A stretch of 25,638 nucleotides of DNA, from positions 1-25,638 of the forward strand of contig JBOGFC010000061.1 in the NCBI GenBank assembly GCA_050742155.1. The letters are read 5' to 3'. This document shows, in pieces, positions 20,516-25,638 of this stretch. The notes under the pieces were generated by a model. The model was not told the DNA's origin. It did not search any database and saw nothing but the letters and a program-made list of their open reading frames with translations. The number at the start of each line of letters is the position of its first letter. The first letter of the stretch is position 1. Both the position numbers and the translations under genes were made by a program. Origin of the DNA: JBOGFC01 sp050742155. Its GTDB lineage: Bacteria; Actinomycetota; Acidimicrobiia; Spongiisociales; JALYHC01.

Positions 20516-23326
20516 ATGCTGAGCCGGGAGCCGGCCGGGCGGGTGGGCGGCGGCCGGCGGCTGCTCACGGTCCTGGCGGTGCTGGCCCTGCTGGCCCTCA
20601 TCACCCTGCGGGGGCTGGCCACCTTCTGGACCGATTACCTCTGGTTCTCCTCGGTCGAGCTCACCCAGGTCTGGTGGGTGCTGGTGGCCAGCCGCCTGTT
20701 GCTGGCGACCACCGCCGCGCTGGTGGCCTTCGTGTTCATATGGGCCAACCTGGTGGTGGCCGACCGGATCTCCCCCCGCCTGGGGATCTTCGGGCTGGCC
20801 AGCGACGAGGAGTTGGTGGAGCGCTTCCAGGAGTGGGTGGAGCCGCGCATCCGCCGGGTGCGCCTGGGCATGTCGGCCTTGCTGGCGCTGTTGATCGGCC
20901 TGGGGGCGGCCGCCTGGTGGGAGGACCTGCTGCTCTTCGCCAACGCGGTCTCCTTCGGCACCACCGATCCGATCTTCGGCCTCGACCTCTCCTTCTACGT
21001 GTTCAGGTTGCCCTTCTACCGGGACCTGTTCGGGTGGTTCTTCCAGCTCTTGGTGATCACCGCCCTGGTAGTGGCCGCCCTCCACTACCTGAACGGGGGG
21101 ATCCGCCTGCAGTCCGACTTCCAGCGGGTCAGCCCGGGGGTCAAGGTGCACCTCTCCGTGTTGCTGGCCGGGCTGGCGCTGCTCAAAGCAATCGGCTACC
21201 GCCTGGACACCTACGACCTCCTCTACTCCACCCGGGGGGCGGTGTTCGGGGCCACCTACACCGACGTGCACGCCCAGCTCCCCGCCCTCAACCTGCTGGC
21301 CCTGATCATGCTGGTGGCGGCGGTCATCCTGCTGGTCAACATCCGCTTCCGGGGCTGGACGCTCCCGGCGGTGGCGGGTGGGCTGTGGCTGGCCACCGCG
21401 GTGGTGGTGGGGGGGATCATCCCGGCCGCCGTGCAGCGCTTCCTGGTGGAGCCGGCCGAGCTGTCCCGGGAGCAGCCCTTCGTGGTGCGCAGCATCGCCT
21501 TCACCCGCCAGGCCTACGACCTGGACGGGGTCGAGGTGCGGCCCTTCGCCGCCTCGGGCGACCTGGAGGCGGCCGACTTGGAGGCCAACGCCGCCACCAT
21601 CGACAACATCCGGCTCTGGGATCCGGTGGTCCTGGAGGACACTTACAGCCAGCTCCAGGAGATCCGCACCTATTACACGGTGATGGACGTCGACGTCGAC
21701 CGCTACCTGCTGGGCGACCTCACCCAGGTGATGGTTTCGATGCGGGAGCTCGATGAGGCCAACCTGCCCTCCGACACCTGGATCAACCGCCGCCTCATCT
21801 ACACCCACGGCTACGGGGCGGTGGTCAGCCCGGCCAACGACGTCACTGCCGAAGGCCTGCCGGCCTTCTACGTGAAGGACATCCCTCCCCAGACGTCGCA
21901 GGAGCAGCTGGCCATCGACCAGCCGGGGGTCTACTTCGGGGAGGCCTTCGACCCCGGCGACTTCGTGATCGTCGACACCCGGGAGCAGGAGGTGGACTTC
22001 CCGCAAGGCTCCGCCGAAGGGGACGTGCAGTACTCGACCTACGAGGGGGAAGACGGGGTGATGCTCTCCAACCTGGTGCGCCGGGCGGGCTTCGCCCTCC
22101 GCTTCGGCGACTTCAACACTCTGATCTCCAACCGGCTCACCTCGGAGAGCCGCCTGCTGATGGCCCGCAACGTCCGGCAGCGGGTGGAGAAGGTGGCCCC
22201 CTTCCTCCACACCGACAACGACCCCTACGTGGTGGTGATCGACGGGCGGCTGGTCTGGGTGGTCGACCTCTACACCACCACCGCCCGCTACCCATACTCG
22301 CGGCCGGCCGACGTGAGCCGCCTCTCCCCGGGCTCCGGCCTGCCCTTCCGCTTCAACTACGTGCGCAACTCGGTGAAGGCCACCGTGGACGCCTACGACG
22401 GGACCATGACCTTCTACCTCGTCGACCCCACCGACCCCTTGGTGCTCGCCTACCAGCGGATCTTCCCGGACCTGTTCGAAGACGGAGCCGCGCTGTCGGA
22501 CGAGCTGCGCGCCCACCTGCGCTATCCGGAGGACCTCTTCCGGGTGCAGAGCGACATGTACCGCCTCTATCACATGACCGACCCGCAGGTGTTCTACAAC
22601 AACGAGGATCCCTGGGAGATCCCTCCCGATCCCTCCACCACCGGTGCGGGCCAGACGCTCCGCGGTGAGGCCACCAACCTGATGGTGCCCTACTACCTGC
22701 TGATGCGACTGCCGGCTGAAGAGGATTTGTCCTTCCTGATCCTCCAGCCGTTCAACCCGCGCGACCGGCCCAACATGATCTCCTTCCTGGTGGCCAAGAG
22801 CGGGCCCGAGGACTACGGGGAGATCGTCGAGTTCGAGCTGCCCAGGCAGCGCCTCATCGACGGCCCCGGCCAGGTGGGAGCCCGCATCAACCAGGACCCG
22901 GTGATCGCCCGGGAGCGCACCTTGCTCGGCCAGCAAGGATCGGAGTTCATCCAGGGAAACCTGCTGGTGGTCCCGATCGAGGAGTCGATTCTCTACATCC
23001 AGCCGGTCTATCTGCGGGGCACGCAGGTGGCGCTCCCCGAGTTCAAGTTCGCGATCGTGGTGTTTGGAGACGAGGTCGTCATGAGGGAGAGCCTCGACCT
23101 GGCGCTGGCCGACCTGTTCGGCACCCCGGTGGAAGAAGGTGAGCGGCCCGAGGAGGCGGGGGAGCCCCTGGCAGGGGCGGCGCTGGAGCTGCTCCGCCTG
23201 GCCGAAGCGGCCTTCGAGGAGGCCGAGGAGGCCCTGCGGGCGGGCGACCTGGCCACCTATGCAGAGAGGGTGGCCGAGGCGCGCCGCCTGGTGGAAGAGG
23301 CGCTGGCCGTCGGTAGCGCTCCCTAG
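20516..23326 (+). CDS. UPF0182 (COG1615) large membrane protein
   Basis: A 936-aa protein of the UPF0182 family, a little shorter than or similar to mycobacterial members. About seven membrane helices occupy the first 310 residues, starting with LLTVLAVLALLALITLRGLA and then FWTDYLWFSSVELTQVWW, a family signature. A large extracytoplasmic domain follows (for example SNLVRRAGFALRFGDFNTLIS, VVVIDGRLVWVVDLYTTTARYPYS, NYVRNSVKATVDAYDGTM). The last 50 residues are an Ala/Glu-rich helix (AEAAFEEAEEALRAGDLATYAERVAEA), also typical. The function is unknown; envelope integrity is a reasonable guess. The ATG at 20516 has no strong Shine-Dalgarno and may be translated by coupling to the gene 7 bp upstream. 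Confidence 0.93.
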   Translation: MLSREPAGRVGGGRRLLTVLAVLALLALITLRGLATFWTDYLWFSSVELTQVWWVLVASRLLLATTAALVAFVFIWANLVVADRISPRLGIFGLASDEELVERFQEWVEPRIRRVRLGMSALLALLIGLGAAAWWEDLLLFANAVSFGTTDPIFGLDLSFYVFRLPFYRDLFGWFFQLLVITALVVAALHYLNGGIRLQSDFQRVSPGVKVHLSVLLAGLALLKAIGYRLDTYDLLYSTRGAVFGATYTDVHAQLPALNLLALIMLVAAVILLVNIRFRGWTLPAVAGGLWLATAVVVGGIIPAAVQRFLVEPAELSREQPFVVRSIAFTRQAYDLDGVEVRPFAASGDLEAADLEANAATIDNIRLWDPVVLEDTYSQLQEIRTYYTVMDVDVDRYLLGDLTQVMVSMRELDEANLPSDTWINRRLIYTHGYGAVVSPANDVTAEGLPAFYVKDIPPQTSQEQLAIDQPGVYFGEAFDPGDFVIVDTREQEVDFPQGSAEGDVQYSTYEGEDGVMLSNLVRRAGFALRFGDFNTLISNRLTSESRLLMARNVRQRVEKVAPFLHTDNDPYVVVIDGRLVWVVDLYTTTARYPYSRPADVSRLSPGSGLPFRFNYVRNSVKATVDAYDGTMTFYLVDPTDPLVLAYQRIFPDLFEDGAALSDELRAHLRYPEDLFRVQSDMYRLYHMTDPQVFYNNEDPWEIPPDPSTTGAGQTLRGEATNLMVPYYLLMRLPAEEDLSFLILQPFNPRDRPNMISFLVAKSGPEDYGEIVEFELPRQRLIDGPGQVGARINQDPVIARERTLLGQQGSEFIQGNLLVVPIEESILYIQPVYLRGTQVALPEFKFAIVVFGDEVVMRESLDLALADLFGTPVEEGERPEEAGEPLAGAALELLRLAEAAFEEAEEALRAGDLATYAERVAEARRLVEEALAVGSAP

Positions 23327-23334
23327 ATGGGCAC

Positions 23335-23754
23335 GTGGTGAGACCCGAGGAAGTGGTACAGCGGCAGTTCCGCACCGCCCGGCGGGGCTATGACCCTGAA
23401 CAGGTGCGGGCCTTCCTCACGGTGGTGGCCGCCGAGCTGGAGCGACAGGGGGAGCGGATCGCCAGCCTGGAGGAGCAGCTGCTGGCTCGCCCCAGCCGAC
23501 AGCGGCTGCTCGAGGCGGTGGGCGAGGAGGTGACCTCCATCCTCCAGGCGGCCGACGCTCTCCACCAACAGGAGCGAGAGGAGCTGCACGACACCCAGGC
23601 TCGCATCGAGCAGTTTCTGGTGAAGCTGGGGGCGGTGCGGGACGTGCTGAGCGAGCTGATCGAGACCATTCGGGGCGAGTTCGCCGAGCTAGTGGAGGAG
23701 GTCGAGGCCGGCGCCGGTGAGGAGGGAGAGGGGGAGCGGAAACCTCCTGGTTAG
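23335..23754 (+). CDS. Short DivIVA-N domain protein
   Basis: A 139-aa protein beginning with a DivIVA-like N-terminal motif (VVQRQFRTARRGYDPEQVRAFLTVVAAELERQGERI) and continuing as a charged coiled coil to an acidic/Gly end (EAGAGEEGEGERKPPG). The RGYD-x-x-QV-x-x-F core is shared with the 598-aa protein two genes upstream. DivIVA-like proteins bind curved membrane and recruit cell-wall or division factors. It starts with GTG at 23335 (or the adjacent GTG at 23338), 8 bp after the UPF0182 stop, so it is probably coexpressed. It is shorter than true Wag31/DivIVA and lacks a second conserved domain. Confidence 0.8.
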   Translation: MVRPEEVVQRQFRTARRGYDPEQVRAFLTVVAAELERQGERIASLEEQLLARPSRQRLLEAVGEEVTSILQAADALHQQEREELHDTQARIEQFLVKLGAVRDVLSELIETIRGEFAELVEEVEAGAGEEGEGERKPPG

Positions 23755-23801
23755 ATCCTCACCCGGAGTGGGTAGGGAGGACTCGAGGAGGTGAGAGAGA
23801 C

Positions 23802-24080
23802 ATGGCGACGCAGAAGCAGGTACGAGCCGCCAAGCAGAACATCAAGAAGGCTCAGCAGGCGGCCCGCCGGCAGAAGACCATCGGCAAGCTGCCCAAAGAG
23901 ACCAGGAGGGATCTGAGCCGGCAGGCGGCCAAGTCCAGGCAACGGGGCGGGAAGCCGGGGCATGCTCTCGAGGACCGCACCCGTCAGGACCTCTACGAGC
24001 TGGCCAAGCAAAGGAACATCCCGGGCCGTTCCAAGATGGGCAAGTGGGAGTTGATTGAGGCCATCCGCAAGAGGGGCTGA
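23802..24080 (+). CDS. Small basic protein with Rho-N/SAP-like domain
   Basis: A 92-aa strongly basic protein. The first half is Lys/Arg/Gln-rich (KQVRAAKQNIKKAQQAARRQK). The second half has a Rho N-terminal/SAP-like helix-extended-helix motif, RTRQDLYELAKQRNIPGRSKMGKWELIEAIRK, which usually binds nucleic acid. A nucleoid or RNA-associated role is likely but unproven. The ATG has a strong Shine-Dalgarno (GAGGAGGTGAG) about 6-16 nt upstream. It is preceded by 47 bp after the DivIVA-N gene and may have its own transcript. Confidence 0.82.
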   Translation: MATQKQVRAAKQNIKKAQQAARRQKTIGKLPKETRRDLSRQAAKSRQRGGKPGHALEDRTRQDLYELAKQRNIPGRSKMGKWELIEAIRKRG

Positions 24081-24118
24081 GGCGGTCAATTCTTTTCTCT
24101 CCTCTCCCCGGTCATGTG

Positions 24119-24129
24119 CTACGATGTAG
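24119..24129 (+). promoter_or_regulatory. Antitoxin promoter with overlapping operator palindrome
   Basis: TACGAT at 24120-24125, preceded by TG at the extended -10 position (TGC before TACGAT), is seven bases before the antitoxin ATG at 24133, so the mRNA is probably leaderless. The same bases form the inverted repeat CTAC-GAT-GTAG (24119-24129), a likely operator for autoregulation by the antitoxin. Confidence 0.5.
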
Positions 24130-24132
24130 ACC

Positions 24133-24411
24133 ATGAACCGAGTGGGAGTCCGAGAGCTCAGGCAGAACGCCAGCGCAGTCCTGCGACGGGTGCAGGATGG
24201 CCAGTCGGTGGAGGTCACTGTCAGAGGGCAACCGGTGGCTCTCCTGGTCCCTATTCCCGAACCGGACAATATCGTGGAGCGTCTGATCGCCGAAGGAAAG
24301 GCCAGGCCCGCTCGGGGAGACCTCCTCGATCTTCCTCCACCCATCAGGCTGAGAGAAGGCCAGCCCTTACTATCGGAAGTCCTGGCTGAGATGCGGGACG
24401 AGGAGCGCTGA
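24133..24411 (+). CDS. Phd/YefM-family antitoxin
   Basis: A 92-aa antitoxin. The N-terminal half is a Phd/YefM fold (MNRVGVRELRQNASAVLRRVQDGQSVEVTVRGQPVALLVPI), which dimerises and binds operator DNA. The C-terminal tail (PARGDLLDLPPPIRLREGQPLLSEVLAEMRDEER) should wrap the toxin. It pairs with the PIN-domain toxin downstream. The ATG at 24133 matches the conserved start of the family and has no Shine-Dalgarno, in agreement with the leaderless promoter. Its stop overlaps the region where the toxin must begin. Confidence 0.92.
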   Translation: MNRVGVRELRQNASAVLRRVQDGQSVEVTVRGQPVALLVPIPEPDNIVERLIAEGKARPARGDLLDLPPPIRLREGQPLLSEVLAEMRDEER

Positions 24412-24416
24412 GGTCG

Positions 24417-24812
24417 CTGGCCGAGGTCGTCTATCTGGACGCCTCGGCGTTGGCCAAGACGATCTTCAAAGAACCGGAGTCGGCGGCGCTCAAGCGATTC
24501 CTGAGGCAGCACCCCATTCGCGCCTCGTCTGCCCTCGCCCAGACCGAGCTGCTAGGGGCCGTGAGACGGGTCGAGCCGTCGGCTGTCCCACTGGCTCTCG
24601 AGGTTCTGAGACGCCTGCTGCTCCTCGAGGTCACCGATGCGATCCTGATGGCCGCTGGGATGCTGGAGCCCGTCTCGGTGCGGACCCTGGATGCCATCCA
24701 CCTGGCCAGCGCGCAGGCCCTTGCCCCTGAACTGGAGGCGCTGGTTACCTACGACCAGCGCATGGCGGAGGCGGCGCAACGACTCGCCTTGCCGTTGGTG
24801 GCGCCGGCCTGA
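24417..24812 (+). CDS. vapC: PIN-domain toxin VapC, probable CTG start
   Basis: A 131-aa PIN ribonuclease. Active-site acids are Asp in VVYLDASALAKTIFKE, Glu in QTELLGAV, Asp in TLDAIHLASAQAL, and Asp in VTYDQRMAEAAQ. No ATG, GTG or TTG lies in frame between the upstream stop (24387-24389) and the catalytic Asp at 24438. The first standard start, TTG at 24450, would delete that Asp. CTG at 24417, 11 nt after GAGGAG, or CTG at 24408, overlapping the antitoxin stop as CTGA, gives a complete domain. I chose 24417 but 24408 is equally possible. Expression may be low on purpose, or the start was mutated. Confidence 0.8.
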   Translation: MAEVVYLDASALAKTIFKEPESAALKRFLRQHPIRASSALAQTELLGAVRRVEPSAVPLALEVLRRLLLLEVTDAILMAAGMLEPVSVRTLDAIHLASAQALAPELEALVTYDQRMAEAAQRLALPLVAPA

Positions 24813-24817
24813 GGTGT

Positions 24818-24845
24818 TTGGGTCGGCGCGTAGGCTGACTACACT
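24818..24845 (+). promoter_or_regulatory. Promoter of first initiator tRNA gene
   Basis: TTGGGT (24818-24823) and TACACT (24840-24845) are spaced by 16 bp, and the tRNA begins 12 bp after the -10 box, leaving a short leader of about 6 nt. The match to consensus is good at the -10 and partial at the -35. Confidence 0.55.
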
Positions 24846-24857
24846 GTCGGCCAGCGA

Positions 24858-24934
<77 letters not shown>

Positions 24935-24948
24935 CATAACACCAGCTC

Positions 24949-24972
24949 ACAGCCCCTCTCTGGAGGGGCTGT
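24949..24972 (+). terminator. Hairpin terminator after first tRNA-Met
   Basis: A perfect 10-bp stem, ACAGCCCCTC (24949-24958) with GAGGGGCTGT (24963-24972), and a TCTG loop, followed by the moderately T-rich CTGGTTTG. It lies 14 bp after the tRNA end and should terminate that transcript. Confidence 0.8.
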
Positions 24973-24991
24973 CTGGTTTGTGGAGTTGCCA

Positions 24992-25010
24992 TGTCAAACG
25001 AGTGTCAAAC
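24992..25010. repeat. Direct repeat TGTCAAAC, 11-bp period
   Basis: TGTCAAAC occurs at 24992-24999 and again at 25003-25010, giving an 11-bp period. It lies between the first tRNA terminator and the unknown gene. It might be a binding site for that gene's control or a recombination accessory site; no further evidence. Confidence 0.4.
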
Positions 25011-25025
25011 CTCCGGAGCCGGATC

Positions 25026-25498
<473 letters not shown>

Positions 25499-25506
25499 TC
25501 CCCGAA

Positions 25507-25526
25507 AGGCCCGCATATGCGGGCCT
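25507..25526 (+). terminator. Palindromic terminator after second tRNA-Met
   Basis: A perfect 20-bp palindrome, arms AGGCCCGC and GCGGGCCT around ATAT, begins 8 bp after the tRNA and is followed by ATTT. It is probably a terminator and may work on both strands, since AAAG precedes the stem on the other side. Confidence 0.75.
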
Positions 25527-25575
25527 ATTTGGGTATCTGGGGCCACGTCCCCCAGAGAGGCCGAATTGCGCCTCA

Positions 25576-25630
25576 GGACCATGCGGGACCATGCGGGGAC
25601 TGCACGGACCATGCGGGAGACCATGCGGGG
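25576..25630. repeat. Four copies of ACCATGCGGG at window edge
   Basis: ACCATGCGGG occurs four times, with its ATG at 25581, 25591, 25611 and 25623, so the spacings are 10, 20 and 12 bp. Copies one and two overlap by sharing GG. The array lies about 50 bp after the tRNA terminator and continues near the window end. No gene is seen in 25527-25638. It may be a repeated protein-binding site or part of a longer repeat region. Confidence 0.6.
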
Positions 25631-25638
25631 ATCAGGGG

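Noticed and set aside
20159..22936. Minus-strand open frame of 925 codons opposite UPF0182
   Set aside because: Antisense shadow rich in His, Gly, Val, Glu and Gln, with no recognised domain, opposite a well-supported conserved gene.
25576..25630. CRISPR array
   Set aside because: Repeats are only 10 bp, spacing is 10-20 bp and irregular, and no cas genes are present.

Overview
The window is very GC-rich bacterial DNA. It looks like an actinobacterium, possibly an Acidimicrobiia-type or other deep-branching lineage. The evidence is strong G/C bias at third codon positions, several genes that appear leaderless (TANNNT -10 box about 6 nt before a GTG or ATG), a SenX3/RegX3-like phosphate regulator, and families common in actinobacteria: UPF0182, a DUF2342 zinc-hydrolase-like protein, the YlbL PDZ/Lon-like protease, DivIVA-N proteins, and lipoproteins with Thr-rich linkers. 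Taxonomy is inferred from content only.

Region 1 (1-8512) is a phosphate locus. On the minus strand, read right to left, it carries pstS-pstC-pstA-pstB-phoU followed by pit and a DUF47/PhoU-like Pit accessory gene, so high- and low-affinity phosphate uptake sit in one apparent operon. The sensor kinase and response regulator genes diverge from pstS. Their shared promoter region holds a clear PHO-box-like array of GTTCACC repeats with an 11-bp period.

Region 2 (8513-11007, plus strand) is a membrane module of poorly described genes: a leaderless 4-TM protein, a cupredoxin-like lipoprotein, a large polytopic membrane protein, and a 55-aa single-TM protein. The last three are closely linked and the final two junctions are ATGA overlaps.

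Region 3 (11016-13920, minus strand) holds an HtrA/PepD-like serine protease, a DUF2342 metal-hydrolase-like gene and a VapBC pair whose antitoxin lacks the usual N-terminal strand. moaE diverges from htrA with only 11 bp between the start codons. A HEAT-repeat gene and bioY follow on the minus strand (14398-15572).

Region 4 (15652-24080, plus strand) is an envelope-related run: an orphan branched-chain amino acid type binding lipoprotein, a class E-like sortase, YlbL protease, a 598-aa DivIVA-like coiled-coil protein with a phage Mu F-like C-terminal Cys/His domain, UPF0182, a second short DivIVA-N protein, and a small basic Rho-N/SAP-like protein. The DivIVA/Mu F-like chimera is the most unusual gene in the window.

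Region 5 (24081-25638) is accessory in character: a Phd/VapC toxin-antitoxin pair whose toxin seems to need a CTG start, two near-identical initiator tRNA-Met genes about 0.5 kb apart flanking a small unknown gene that runs into the second tRNA, and an array of short ACCATGCGGG repeats at the window edge.
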